Below are positions 16,919-25,356 of a stretch of DNA of 55,126 bases, piece by piece. This stretch comes from Clostridiales bacterium. GTDB lineage: Bacteria; Bacillota; Clostridia; Christensenellales; Aristaeellaceae. A model generated the notes under the pieces. The model did not search any database. It worked only from the letters and a program-made list of their open reading frames with translations, and was not told the DNA's origin. The DNA lies in NCBI GenBank assembly GCA_004557125.1, contig SFET01000030.1, positions 1 to 55,126 of the forward strand, written 5' to 3'. Numbering within the stretch: position 1 is the stretch's first letter; every line of letters starts with the position of its first letter. A program made the position numbers and the translations under genes.

Positions 16919-17818
16919 TCACAGCTCCGCGCGCTCCACCTCGGACCAGGCCGGAATGGACGGCGCCGCACCTGAGCGGCTGACCGCAATCGCGCTGGCC
17001 TTGCAGGCCGTGCGCAGCACGGCGGCGATTTCCGCGTTTCGCTGCAGTCCGGCGAGAAAATAGCCTACGAAGGTGTCCCCGGCGGCCGTCGTATCCACTG
17101 CTCGCACGTGAAAGGAACTCTGGCGCACCAGCTTCTCCCCATCGGCATAGACGCACCCCTGTTCACCCAGCGTCAGCATGACCCGGCAGTCCGGGAAGCG
17201 GGACAGCAGGTTCTCGCAGATCCTCTGTTCGTCGCGCTCGCCGGTGAGCTCATAGCCTTCGATCTCGTTCAGGATGAAGATATCCACATACTCCAGCAGC
17301 GGCGACTGCGCAAGATCCCCCATCGGCGAAGGATTCAGCACGATTTGCATGCCCTTCTCATGCGCCCTTCGCAGCGCGTAGGGCAGGATGCTGACCTCGT
17401 TCTGCATCAGCAGCAGATCGCCCGGCGCAAAATCAGCCAGGATGCGATCGATCTCCTCCTGCGTCATCTCCCCGTTGGCACCCGGATATACGACGATGCA
17501 GTTCTGTCCCGCGCCGTCCACCTGTATGATCGCATGTCCCGTGGGATAGCGGTCGTCGACCAGGGTGTGCGTCACATCGACGCCGCACTCCCGGAGATAG
17601 TCCACCAGCATCCCGCCGTCGGCACCGATCTTTCCGGCGTGCCAGACCTTCACCCCCGCCCGCGCCAGCGCGATGCTCTGGTTGAACCCCTTTCCGCCGC
17701 AGAACAGCTGCATGGATTGGGCGGAGATGGTTTCTCCCGGCCGCACCGCATGATCCACGCCATACACGTGATCGATGTTCAAAGAACCGATATTCAATAC
17801 TTTCACTGACTCACCCAA
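16919..17818 (-). CDS. PfkB family carbohydrate kinase, ribokinase-like
   Basis: A 299-residue sugar kinase. The N-terminal signature GGKGFNQSIALARAG and the C-terminal signature DTTAAGDTFVGYF, which contains the catalytic aspartate (GD), are both intact, as in ribokinase. It probably phosphorylates the imported sugar or its oxidised product at the expense of ATP in the cytoplasm. Presence of an RbsD-like mutarotase and ribose-type ABC importer in the same operon supports a pentose-like substrate, although ThuA and the MDR dehydrogenase indicate prior modification. Confidence 0.88.
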   Translation of the reverse strand: MGESVKVLNIGSLNIDHVYGVDHAVRPGETISAQSMQLFCGGKGFNQSIALARAGVKVWHAGKIGADGGMLVDYLRECGVDVTHTLVDDRYPTGHAIIQVDGAGQNCIVVYPGANGEMTQEEIDRILADFAPGDLLLMQNEVSILPYALRRAHEKGMQIVLNPSPMGDLAQSPLLEYVDIFILNEIEGYELTGERDEQRICENLLSRFPDCRVMLTLGEQGCVYADGEKLVRQSSFHVRAVDTTAAGDTFVGYFLAGLQRNAEIAAVLRTACKASAIAVSRSGAAPSIPAWSEVERAEL

Positions 17819-17869
17819 CCCTTTTCATCACAGTATCGTTACAATCGTTTCAGTTGCAATCGTGTCAAT

Positions 17870-17905
17870 GGGAAAGGACGATCCGATGGCGAATTGTCCT
17901 TTCCC
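17870..17905 (-). terminator. Intercistronic hairpin between MDR and kinase genes
   Basis: A perfect 10-bp stem (GGGAAAGGAC/GTCCTTTCCC) with a 16-base loop in the gap after the MDR dehydrogenase gene. No T-run follows, so RNA stabilisation or attenuation is likelier than termination. Confidence 0.55.
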
Positions 17906-17920
17906 GCTGTTTCAGGACGG

Positions 17921-18889
17921 TCAGAAAAGAATGACGCCCTTCATGTAGTTGTCCTGCTTGTCGATGGAGCGCTCAAAGATCGTCTTCATGGCCTCCGCAT
18001 CCTTGTAATAGGCGGTGTGCGTCACGAGGCTGCCCGGATCGTACACGCCGCGCTTGATCAGCGCATAGGTGCGCGGCAGAATCTCGGTGTAATGGGCGTT
18101 GCTCATCGGCGCCAGGTTCAGCACCGTCAGTCCGCCCAGATGCCACTTGGTGCCGTTGAAGGTCACGCCCGCGCGATGGAAGCTGCCGATGGTCAGCTTG
18201 CCTGCCTGCTTGGTCATGGAATCCGCGAGCTGGAAGCTGGCATCACAGGCGCCGAAATCGATGCACACATCCGCACCGCCCTTGGCGATGATCTCCGCAA
18301 TGACCTTCTTGCCCTCCTCGCTCTCCGGATCGAGCACCTCGGTCGGGCCGTAGGCCTTCGCCATCTCGCGACGGTCCTCGCGCACCTCAAATACGGTCAG
18401 GCGTCCGTAGGGCTCCGCGCGCAGGCCCATGAGCATCAGGGTGCCCATGTAGCCGGCGCCAACCAGCACCACGTGGTCGCCGGGTTCGATGTTGGTCTTG
18501 TAGAGCACGTTGACGACGCAGCAGTTCGGCTCGTAGACCACCTTCGCCCAGTCCTCAGTGTCGTCCGGCAGCTTGACCAGACAATCCTCGGGCACAGTAA
18601 AGTATTCGCACATCATCTCGTTGCAGCCCGACGCGCAGAACACCTTGTCGCCGACCTTCAGGTTCGTCACGCCCGCGCCGACCTTGTACACGACGCCCAC
18701 GCCCTCGTGGCCGATCACATAGGGATACGGACCGGGCGCATTCACGCCGCGGTAGAGCCAGGAATCCCAGCAGCACAGGCCGCAGGCCTTGGTCTGCACC
18801 ATGACCTCGTTGAACCTGGGCTCCGGCACATCATACTTCATAATCTCCAGTTGCATGTAATCCTTTACAAACACGCCATCTGCCAACAT
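17921..18889 (-). CDS. Zinc-type MDR alcohol/polyol dehydrogenase
   Basis: A 322-residue medium-chain dehydrogenase/reductase. It has the catalytic-zinc signature (GHEGVGVVYKVGAG, with Cys in CGLCCWDS) and the Rossmann motif VVLVGAGYMGTLMLMGL. The structural-zinc four-cysteine lobe of classical ADHs is not evident; the corresponding region reads FCASGCNEMMCEYF, so this may be a variant. I use the ATG at 18889 because AGGTGG precedes it; the longer frame to 18937 adds an arginine-rich stretch without homology. It likely oxidises a hydroxyl of the transported carbohydrate with NAD(P). Confidence 0.85.
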   Translation of the reverse strand: MLADGVFVKDYMQLEIMKYDVPEPRFNEVMVQTKACGLCCWDSWLYRGVNAPGPYPYVIGHEGVGVVYKVGAGVTNLKVGDKVFCASGCNEMMCEYFTVPEDCLVKLPDDTEDWAKVVYEPNCCVVNVLYKTNIEPGDHVVLVGAGYMGTLMLMGLRAEPYGRLTVFEVREDRREMAKAYGPTEVLDPESEEGKKVIAEIIAKGGADVCIDFGACDASFQLADSMTKQAGKLTIGSFHRAGVTFNGTKWHLGGLTVLNLAPMSNAHYTEILPRTYALIKRGVYDPGSLVTHTAYYKDAEAMKTIFERSIDKQDNYMKGVILF

Positions 18890-18953
18890 GTGAAATCCAC
18901 CTCTCTCAATGTCATATCTCCGGCGCCGCTGCGGCACCGCCGTTTTGATGCGC

Positions 18954-19709
18954 TCAGTGCTTGCGGGCCGCCCACAGGAAGCCGCGGCGCATCAGTTCCA
19001 CCATCTGCGGATGATCATCGAACAGATAATCCATGTGGCCCATGGAGCTGTAGAAGACGCGGCCCTCGCCCCAGCGCTTCGTGTAAACCACGGGCATCAC
19101 CACGACGCCGTTGTGATACATCGGATCGGTGGGGTCCTTCGGATAGACCGTGGTGGTGGCCAGCACGTTCACGCAGGGATCCAGGTGCAGGTAATACTGC
19201 TCCGTGCGCACCTTGAAATCCGGGAGGCCCTCCACGATCGGGGAATCGGTGTTGCGCTTGAAATTGACCTCGTAATCGGTCACGAACGCATCGTTCGGAT
19301 GGGGATAGGTCTTGGTGACATACTCGATGTTCTCGGGCGACAGATCGGAGATGTGGTGATACCACTTGTCGCCGGTGTGCTCGACCCACTGGGAGCCGGT
19401 CATGTACTGGTATTCGATGTTCCAGCGGAAGGCGTCGCACATGCCGCCGTGGCAGCCCGCCAGGCCGACGCCGCTGGCGATGGCGTCCGTCAGATGGAAT
19501 ACATAGGGATCCGGGATATCGCCCTGGGTCCACATGGGGATGATCAGATCCATGCTGCGCAGGAATTCCTCGTCATTCAGGCGTTCCATGGAGCCCTCGC
19601 AGATCACGTCAAAGTTCTCCGCCTCAAGGATCCTTTTAAAGCGATTGCTCACCTTTTCAGGCTCGTGTCCGTCCCAGCCGCCGTAGAAGATAAATGCCTT
19701 GCGATTCAT
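18954..19709 (-). CDS. ThuA-domain protein
   Basis: A 251-residue protein of the ThuA family, a class I glutamine amidotransferase-like fold found in trehalose/sucrose-type utilisation clusters. Blocks seen: IFYGGWDGHEPE at the start, LIIPMWTQGDIP, SGVGLAGCHGGMCDAF with the cysteine at the nucleophile-elbow-like position, and GRVFYSSMGHMDYLF near the end. In characterised clusters, ThuA-type proteins take part in conversion of keto-sugars made by a partner dehydrogenase, which would fit the MDR gene next to it. The exact reaction is not established. Confidence 0.87.
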   Translation of the reverse strand: MNRKAFIFYGGWDGHEPEKVSNRFKRILEAENFDVICEGSMERLNDEEFLRSMDLIIPMWTQGDIPDPYVFHLTDAIASGVGLAGCHGGMCDAFRWNIEYQYMTGSQWVEHTGDKWYHHISDLSPENIEYVTKTYPHPNDAFVTDYEVNFKRNTDSPIVEGLPDFKVRTEQYYLHLDPCVNVLATTTVYPKDPTDPMYHNGVVVMPVVYTKRWGEGRVFYSSMGHMDYLFDDHPQMVELMRRGFLWAARKH

Positions 19710-19758
19710 ACCGATTCCTCACTTTCTTTTCGTTTGTCCCGCCCATGTTCTGTTCTGA

Positions 19759-19776
19759 CGCGGCGTGAGCGCCGCG
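19759..19776 (-). terminator. Intercistronic hairpin between permease and ThuA genes
   Basis: A perfect 7-bp GC stem (CGCGGCG/CGCCGCG) with a TGAG loop, six bases beyond the permease stop, lacking a T-run. Likely a transcript stabiliser. Confidence 0.5.
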
Positions 19777-19781
19777 ATTTC

Positions 19782-20750
19782 CTACTTCTTCGCCGTCGAG
19801 AGCTTCATGCGGAAGATATCAAACAGCACTGCGATGATGATGACGATGCCCAGGGCAATCTTCTGCCAGTATGCATTCACGCCCAGCAGGTTCAGACCGT
19901 TGTTCACAAAGCCCCACGCGAGCGCGCCCGCCAGGGTGTTGAGCATGCTGCCCTTGAAGGTGCCGCCGATGTACACCGCCGCCAGCGCCTGCATGGAAAT
20001 ATCCGTGCCGGAGCCGGGCTGACCGGAGGACATGCGCGACGCCTGCAGGATGCCGCCGCAGGCCGAGCAGAAGCCGCAGATCACGAACATCAGGATCTTC
20101 GTGCGCTTGACGTTCAGGCCGGACAGCTTGGCCGCATCCTCATTCTCGCCCACCGCAATGACGCTTCTGCCGAACACCGTATAGCGCAGCGCAAAGGCGC
20201 CGACGATGAAGAACACCGCCATGATGATCACCGGGAAGGGAACCCAGCCATTGAGGATGTAGCCGCGCCCCAGGAACAGGAAGCCCTCCGGGAAGCCGGT
20301 GATGGGCATGGAATTGGTGGTAACCAGAATCGTGCCCTGGATGATGTACTGGACGCCCATGGTTCCGATGAAGGCCGGAATCTTCAGTATGGTGACGATG
20401 TAGCCCGCAAACAGGCCGAAGGCCATGCCAATAAGGATCGAAATGAGGATGGCCAGCACCGGATTCATGCCCATCTTCACGATGAAGATGGCGGTGTTGC
20501 AGCCGGCAAGCGTTGAAGCCATACCGGTGCTCAGGTCGATCTCGCCGCCCAGCACGACGAACGAGACGCCCATCGCGATGATCGAGACAACCGCCGTCTG
20601 GCGAATGACGTTCATAATGTTCGTCCACGACAGGAAGGTATCCGTCGCGACCGTCAATATGAGACCGACAACGATGATCAGCAGCCATGCGCCCATGTCG
20701 CTGGCAATCGAAGCCGCCTTGGAAAGATAGGAGTTCTTCTTCATGGTCAT
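19782..20750 (-). CDS. Ribose-type sugar ABC transporter permease
   Basis: A 322-residue inner-membrane permease of the RbsC family with about eight to ten hydrophobic segments. Diagnostic blocks are VLGGEIDLSTGMASTLAG and the cytoplasmic-loop motif in GENEDAAKLSGLNVKRTK, which contacts the ATPase. The start overlaps the ATPase stop by four bases (ATGA). It forms the homodimeric channel of the importer. Confidence 0.95.
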   Translation of the reverse strand: MTMKKNSYLSKAASIASDMGAWLLIIVVGLILTVATDTFLSWTNIMNVIRQTAVVSIIAMGVSFVVLGGEIDLSTGMASTLAGCNTAIFIVKMGMNPVLAILISILIGMAFGLFAGYIVTILKIPAFIGTMGVQYIIQGTILVTTNSMPITGFPEGFLFLGRGYILNGWVPFPVIIMAVFFIVGAFALRYTVFGRSVIAVGENEDAAKLSGLNVKRTKILMFVICGFCSACGGILQASRMSSGQPGSGTDISMQALAAVYIGGTFKGSMLNTLAGALAWGFVNNGLNLLGVNAYWQKIALGIVIIIAVLFDIFRMKLSTAKK

Positions 20751-22246
20751 TTCCCTCCAACTGCATATTCCGTTACGAGCGTCTGTGAGAAATCCGGCTT
20801 CATGATTTCACCGGATATCACGCCTTCATGCATGACCAGAATCCGGTCGCTGATGCCCAGGATTTCTTCCATATCCGAAGAGACGACAATGACCGCCTTG
20901 CCCTCCTCCGCCAGCTGATTGATGATGCTGTAAATCTCCCGCTTCGCGCCGACATCAATTCCGCGCGTGGGTTCATCGAAGATGATGATCTGGGAATCGG
21001 AAAACAGCCACTTGGCCAGAACGACCTTCTGCTGGTTGCCGCCGCTCAGATACATCGCCTTTTGATTGACCGAGGGCGTGACGATGTGAAGCAGCTTGAC
21101 GTACTTCTCCGCCTCCTCCTTCTCCTTTCTGAAGTTGAAGTACAGGCCCTTGACCATGATCTTTTTCAGCGCGACCATAACTGTGTTCACACGAACCGTG
21201 GAGCGCAGGAATAGTCCCTCCTCCTTGCGGTTTTCCGTCAGAAAGCCGATCTTGTTCGCGATTGCATCCCGGGGATTGCGGATGCTCACTTCCTTTCCCC
21301 TGATGAAGATATGACCCTGCGAACGCTTGTCCGCGCCGAAGATCAGACGCATAATTTCCGTTCTGCCAGCGCCCACCAGGCCTGCAAAGCCGAGCACTTC
21401 TCCCCCGCGCACCGCGAAGGAGACGTCCTTGACGCGCCCCTCGGTGTCGCTCATGTGTTTGCACTCCAGGAGCACATCCCGGATGCTCGCGTTGCGCTCC
21501 GGATACTGCTGCGTCAGTTCGCGGCCGATCATCATGGCGATCATTTCGCTCTTGGTAATGTCGCTGATCTCGCGCGTACCGATATAGCAGCCGTCCCGCA
21601 GCACCGTCATGCGATCGCAGATTTCAAAGATCTCATCGAGCCGATGCGTGATGAAGATGATCGCGATTCCCTTGGACTTGAGCGTGCGGATGATGCGGAA
21701 GAGAACCTCGGTCTCCCGGGTGGTCAGCGACGAGGTCGGCTCGTCCATGATCACAACCTTCGCGTTGGTGCTCACCGCCTTGATGATCTCCACGATCTGC
21801 CGCTGCGCCAGACTGACGCTGCGCACCATCTTCCTGACGTCCATCTCAATGTCGAAGGAATCGAACAGCGCCTGCGCGTCCTCGTTCATCTTCTTCCACT
21901 GGATGGCGCCCTTCTCCCGGGGAAAGCGCCCCAGGTAAACGTTTTCAGCAACCGTCATTCGGGAGATCAGATTGAGTTCCTGATAGATGGTTGCAATGCC
22001 CAGCTTTTCCGCAGCCTTGGGCGAATTGATTTCCACTTCCCTGCCTTCGAATTCAATGGTTCCGCTATCCTTCCGGTAAGCGCCGGACAGGATTTTCATC
22101 AGTGTGGATTTTCCTGCGCCGTTCTCTCCCACCAGTGCATGTACTTCGCCCGGCCGGAGCGAAAAACACATATCCGTCAGCGCCTTGACCCCAGGAAACT
22201 CCTTGTTGACGTTCGTCAATTTCAGGATGTCTGGAACTGTCTGCAT
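20747..22246 (-). CDS. Sugar ABC transporter ATP-binding protein, two-domain
   Basis: A 499-residue RbsA/MglA-type ATPase with two nucleotide-binding domains. Domain 1 has Walker A GENGAGKST, signature VSLAQRQ and Walker B VVIMDEPTSSL. Domain 2 has a degenerate Walker A (AGLVGAGRTE), as in RbsA, with signature LSGGNQQKV and Walker B IIIFDEPTRG. Start chosen at ATG 22246 behind a G-rich site; the frame to 22318 runs through a hairpin. It powers the RbsC-like permease. Confidence 0.96.
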   Translation of the reverse strand: MQTVPDILKLTNVNKEFPGVKALTDMCFSLRPGEVHALVGENGAGKSTLMKILSGAYRKDSGTIEFEGREVEINSPKAAEKLGIATIYQELNLISRMTVAENVYLGRFPREKGAIQWKKMNEDAQALFDSFDIEMDVRKMVRSVSLAQRQIVEIIKAVSTNAKVVIMDEPTSSLTTRETEVLFRIIRTLKSKGIAIIFITHRLDEIFEICDRMTVLRDGCYIGTREISDITKSEMIAMMIGRELTQQYPERNASIRDVLLECKHMSDTEGRVKDVSFAVRGGEVLGFAGLVGAGRTEIMRLIFGADKRSQGHIFIRGKEVSIRNPRDAIANKIGFLTENRKEEGLFLRSTVRVNTVMVALKKIMVKGLYFNFRKEKEEAEKYVKLLHIVTPSVNQKAMYLSGGNQQKVVLAKWLFSDSQIIIFDEPTRGIDVGAKREIYSIINQLAEEGKAVIVVSSDMEEILGISDRILVMHEGVISGEIMKPDFSQTLVTEYAVGGK

Positions 22247-22420
22247 TGTTAAGCCCCCTTCAAATTGCCATCGAGGTGCTCCGGTGGCGCAGGCCGCAGC
22301 CACTGCGGCACGCGCCACCGCATCCCGGGATCATGAGGCGCCGTATGCGTGGGCGCTGCGCCCTTGCAGCGCCGTTCTACGACTCGCTCTTCTCCCGGAG
22401 AAGCATTTCTCCGGTTCCAA
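22247..22420 (-). other. Structured intercistronic region with three strong hairpins
   Basis: In the 174-base gap between the binding-protein and ATPase genes I see three separate perfect or near-perfect stems: 22395-22414 (CCGGAGAA, loop GCAT), 22352-22373 (GGCGCTGC) and 22283-22319 (GGTGGCGC plus inner GCCGCAG). None has a terminator T-run. They likely protect the binding-protein mRNA from 3' decay or pause polymerase. Confidence 0.75.
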
Positions 22421-23365
22421 TCAGCCGATGATGTCGGCACCGGCGAGCTGGCCTGCTGCGCAGTACACGCCCGCGGGGGTTTCGAGCTGCTGGTCGAAGG
22501 TCTCGCCGGCGAGCCACTTATCGATGTAGTTGGCGACATTGGTGGACTGGCCGCTGGGATCCTGGGTGATGGTCGCGATGTAGTTGGTGCCTGCGTCGAT
22601 CTTCTCGATCTCCTCGTCCTCGCCGTCGAAGCCGACGACCATGACTTCCGTTCTGCCGGCGCCCACGGTGGCGTCATAGCCGCCCAGGGAGTCCTGTGCA
22701 GAGCCGCCGTAGATGATGTCCAGATCCGCATAGGCGGTCAGGGCGTTTTCGCAGACCTGCATGGCGGTCTCGCGCACGCCGCCGTTGTAATTGTTGAGCA
22801 CATTGACCTCGATTCCGTTCTGGCTCAGGCCATCGGTGAAGCCGGTGCAGCGCTTGGTCTGCTGCTCGGACATCGCGGAGACCAGAATGACGTTCACGGA
22901 CTCGATGTTCTGCTCCTTCAGATAGCCCGCGCACCAGGTTCCGCCGACGACGCCCGCATTGTAGTTGTCGGTGCCGGTGGTGAAGGTGAAGCAATCCGCG
23001 GTCGCTTCGGGAAGCACCATGTTGTCCATCTCGAACACGCCGATGCCCTTCTCCTTGCACTGGGTGTAGATGTCCGCCAGAGCATCGATGTACCAGGTGG
23101 CGATGACCATGACGTCAACGCCGCTGTTGATCAGGTCCTGACAACCATTCATCTGCGTGCCCGCGTCCAGGTTGCCATCGACGAAAGTAACCTCCCAGCC
23201 GCGCTGTTCTGCTTCTTCCATAAACTGTTCATACATGCGTACGTAGAAGGGGAAGGTCATGGACGGGAGTGAGAAACCGACCTTGAGGGGCTCTGCGGTC
23301 TCCGCCATTGCGGCCACAGAGAGGAGCATGACGACGACGACCAGGATGCTGAGAATCTTCTTCAC
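22421..23365 (-). CDS. Sugar ABC transporter substrate-binding protein
   Basis: A 314-residue periplasmic-binding-protein-like (PBP type 1, RbsB family) protein. It has a signal peptide (KKILSILVVVVML then a small-residue AMA cut site at about 21). The mature protein opens LKVGFSLPSMTFPFYV and holds DLINSGVDVMVI, the ligand-contact pattern of this family. The start is a GTG preceded by AGGAGG. It captures the sugar outside the cell. A hairpin directly after the stop likely boosts its level relative to the other transporter parts. Confidence 0.94.
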   Translation of the reverse strand: MKKILSILVVVVMLLSVAAMAETAEPLKVGFSLPSMTFPFYVRMYEQFMEEAEQRGWEVTFVDGNLDAGTQMNGCQDLINSGVDVMVIATWYIDALADIYTQCKEKGIGVFEMDNMVLPEATADCFTFTTGTDNYNAGVVGGTWCAGYLKEQNIESVNVILVSAMSEQQTKRCTGFTDGLSQNGIEVNVLNNYNGGVRETAMQVCENALTAYADLDIIYGGSAQDSLGGYDATVGAGRTEVMVVGFDGEDEEIEKIDAGTNYIATITQDPSGQSTNVANYIDKWLAGETFDQQLETPAGVYCAAGQLAGADIIG

Positions 23366-23429
23366 TTGAGTTTCCTCCTTTTATTTTTTCTCGGCTGTGC
23401 CGAAATTCAGATCGTTTGTAAACCGGTGA

Positions 23430-23825
23430 CTAGAAGTTTACGCCGCCGATCAGGATGACATTTGCGTAGGGCGAGGTCTCGCCGGTACGGATGATGTATT
23501 TGGCGCGCTTCGTATACTCCTTGAATGCTTCGTGCGGCAGCTTCTCGATCGGCAATCCGCGCAGTTCATCGGAGATCTCCTGCCACACCTGCGGATTCTT
23601 TTCGTCAATCTCGCTGGCGACGATCGCCGATTCCACCACGAGCTCCGAATCGATCGCCTTCAACACATCCATGAAGCGTGGCAGTCCCGCCCGAACGGAT
23701 ACATCGATGACCTCTACGCCGCGGGGGATCGGCAAGCCGCAATCCGCAATGACCAGATAATCCGTATGTCCGGTCGTTGCGACCGCCGTCAACAGCTGCG
23801 GGTTCAGAATGCGATCCTTCTTCAT
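23430..23825 (-). CDS. rbsD: RbsD/FucU family sugar mutarotase (D-ribose pyranase-like)
   Basis: A 131-residue protein of normal RbsD length. It has the conserved N-terminal LLTAVATTGHTDYLVIADCGLP block with catalytic His and Asp, and the C-terminal KYIIRTGETSPYANVILIGGV block. It speeds interconversion of pyranose and furanose or anomer forms so that the kinase can act. It is the first gene of the nine-gene sugar operon, preceded by AGGTGAGAAG and by the LacI-controlled promoter. Confidence 0.93.
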   Translation of the reverse strand: MKKDRILNPQLLTAVATTGHTDYLVIADCGLPIPRGVEVIDVSVRAGLPRFMDVLKAIDSELVVESAIVASEIDEKNPQVWQEISDELRGLPIEKLPHEAFKEYTKRAKYIIRTGETSPYANVILIGGVNF

Positions 23826-23893
23826 CTTCTCACCTCCCGTTCATTTCAAATTCTATCGCAAGGGCTTCACCTGCCCTTACAAGGTCCTGAGAA

Positions 23894-23922
23894 AATATAA
23901 GTAAACGTTTACCTATATTCAA
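23894..23922 (-). promoter_or_regulatory. Promoter of the sugar operon with LacI-type operator in the spacer
   Basis: Minus-strand TTGAAT (23922-23917), a 17-base spacer and TATATT (23899-23894). The spacer holds the perfect palindrome GTAAACGTTTAC (23901-23912), which extends to 20 bp with one mismatched pair. Such a CG-centred palindrome is a typical LacI-family operator, and its place between -35 and -10 predicts direct repression. Confidence 0.88.
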
Positions 23923-23994
23923 TTCCACACCGTGCTTGCTCTCATCTTCCGGAACGGAGCAGGAGTTCCGAAGTGCTCCGACCCGAATTTGCAT

Positions 23995-25020
23995 TCAATT
24001 GACGTTCTGGAGTTTCAAAGTCTCTCGTTCAATCAAGTGGGCTTCAAAGGTTTTGGTAAAGAGAGGTATGCCATCCTCAATGTAATTCACCAGCATATTT
24101 GCCGCCTCCCATCCCATCTCGTAGATGGGCTGCGCGACCGTCGTCAGCTTGGGGGTGACGTGCTCAGAGATGGGGATGTTGTCGATGCCGACGATCTTGA
24201 TCTGCTCCGGAATCCGCACGCCGATTTTGTTCAGATAGCCCATTGCACCGACGGCGATCATATCGTTGCCGCACATCAGGCCATCGATGGTGGGATCGTT
24301 TTCCATGATTTTCCGAATGCCGACCGTACCTGTCTCAAGTGAGAAATCGTTTACGTAAACAATCCGGTTGTCCCGCGCAATGCCTGCTTCCTCGAGGGCC
24401 GCATAATAACCGTTGATGCGCATGCAGCTCTCCATCTGGCTGGCCGTTATGCAGGCAACACGCTTGCATCCGGCATCCAGCAGCGCCTTGGTTCCCTTAT
24501 AGATGGCATTCAGGCTATCCACCTGGACATAGCCGAAGCGCGTGACATCGCTTTCCAGACCGACGTGATCCAGAAACACCGTGGGAATGTCGCCCAGAAG
24601 ATCCCGATAGTACTGAACGCCACGCTCACCGATATTCGAGGATACGATATTGCTGCACAGAATTCCATCCACCTTGTGGGACTTGAACAGCTTGATGCTT
24701 CGTTCCTCGATCTCGGGATCGTTGTCCGTGTTGCACATGATGACGCTGTAATCCCGATCCCGCGCAAGATCCTCAATTCCCCGCGCCAGGCCGGCAAAGA
24801 AGGGATTCGTGATGTCCGGAAGAACGTAGCCTAAGGTAAACGTTTTCCTTATTTTTAAACCGCGCGCGATCGCATTGGACACGTAGCCCGTATCCCGAAG
24901 CACATCCTTCACGCGGCGCCGGGTTTCTTCACTTATGTGCTTATCCTTGCCGTTAATGATCTTCGATACCGTCGCGATGGACACACCGGATCTCTCGGCA
25001 ATCTCTTTGATGGTCACCAT
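23995..25020 (-). CDS. LacI family transcriptional regulator
   Basis: A 341-residue repressor. The helix-turn-helix is at residues 4-24 (IKEIAERSGVSIATVSKIIN), the hinge helix follows (YVSNAIARGLKI), and then the RbsB-like effector domain (TLGYVLPDITNPFFAGLARG). The product is encoded immediately upstream of rbsD on the same strand but has its own promoter, and is the obvious candidate to bind the palindrome in the operon promoter, with release by the sugar or its phosphate. Palindromes upstream of the gene and inside it suggest autoregulation. Confidence 0.94.
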   Translation of the reverse strand: MVTIKEIAERSGVSIATVSKIINGKDKHISEETRRRVKDVLRDTGYVSNAIARGLKIRKTFTLGYVLPDITNPFFAGLARGIEDLARDRDYSVIMCNTDNDPEIEERSIKLFKSHKVDGILCSNIVSSNIGERGVQYYRDLLGDIPTVFLDHVGLESDVTRFGYVQVDSLNAIYKGTKALLDAGCKRVACITASQMESCMRINGYYAALEEAGIARDNRIVYVNDFSLETGTVGIRKIMENDPTIDGLMCGNDMIAVGAMGYLNKIGVRIPEQIKIVGIDNIPISEHVTPKLTTVAQPIYEMGWEAANMLVNYIEDGIPLFTKTFEAHLIERETLKLQNVN

Positions 25021-25070
25021 GATGAATCACCCGTCGGAAGCATTTGTAAGCGTATAATGAAATCATCTAT

Positions 25071-25099
25071 ATTGTATCTTCTCCATCTCCAAAAATCAA
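25071..25099 (-). promoter_or_regulatory. Promoter of the lacI-type gene
   Basis: TTGATT (25099-25094), a 17-base spacer and TACAAT (25076-25071) on the minus strand, about 50 bases upstream of the regulator start. Confidence 0.75.
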
Positions 25100-25122
25100 T
25101 ATTTAATATATCTAATTATTAT

Positions 25123-25134
25123 GTAAATATTTAC
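25123..25134 (-). promoter_or_regulatory. Second operator-like palindrome upstream of the lacI-type gene
   Basis: GTAAATATTTAC is a perfect palindrome that differs from the operator at the sugar promoter only in its two central bases. It lies 24 bases upstream of the regulator's -35 box. The rest of 25135-25318 holds no gene I can support. Confidence 0.55.
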
Positions 25135-25318
25135 GCCATACCGCCAGTTTTATTGAATTTTATTTAACTCTTCTCCGCATAATGCCTGTTCAGAGCGAAT
25201 ATATCCCGGTCGGGTCTTGCCTGCGGAATCCGGAGAATGCATGGGAAACAGGGGAGAATTTCACAGGCAGATTTGTATGGAGGATTGGAAGCGGGCGACA
25301 TTTCTGCGCTGAAAAAGC

Positions 25319-25343
25319 AACCCTCCGGAGAAACCGGAGGGTT
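25319..25343 (-). terminator. Terminator of the SH3/lysozyme-like gene
   Basis: A perfect 10-bp stem (AACCCTCCGG/CCGGAGGGTT) with a five-base loop, followed on the minus strand by GCTTTTTC. Confidence 0.88.
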
Positions 25344-25356
25344 GCGCATCGTTCGT

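Noticed and set aside
14228..16975. 915-codon plus-strand ORF
   Set aside because: Antisense to the barrel-like, M81 and transporter genes; composition of a GC-bias shadow and no ribosome site.
24349..24360. GTTTACGTAAAC as a further operator
   Set aside because: The half-sites are in reverse order compared with the operator at the sugar promoter, and it is within coding sequence, so chance is likely.
25164..25349. 61-codon minus-strand ORF
   Set aside because: It runs through the terminator of the SH3/lysozyme gene and has no homology or ribosome site.
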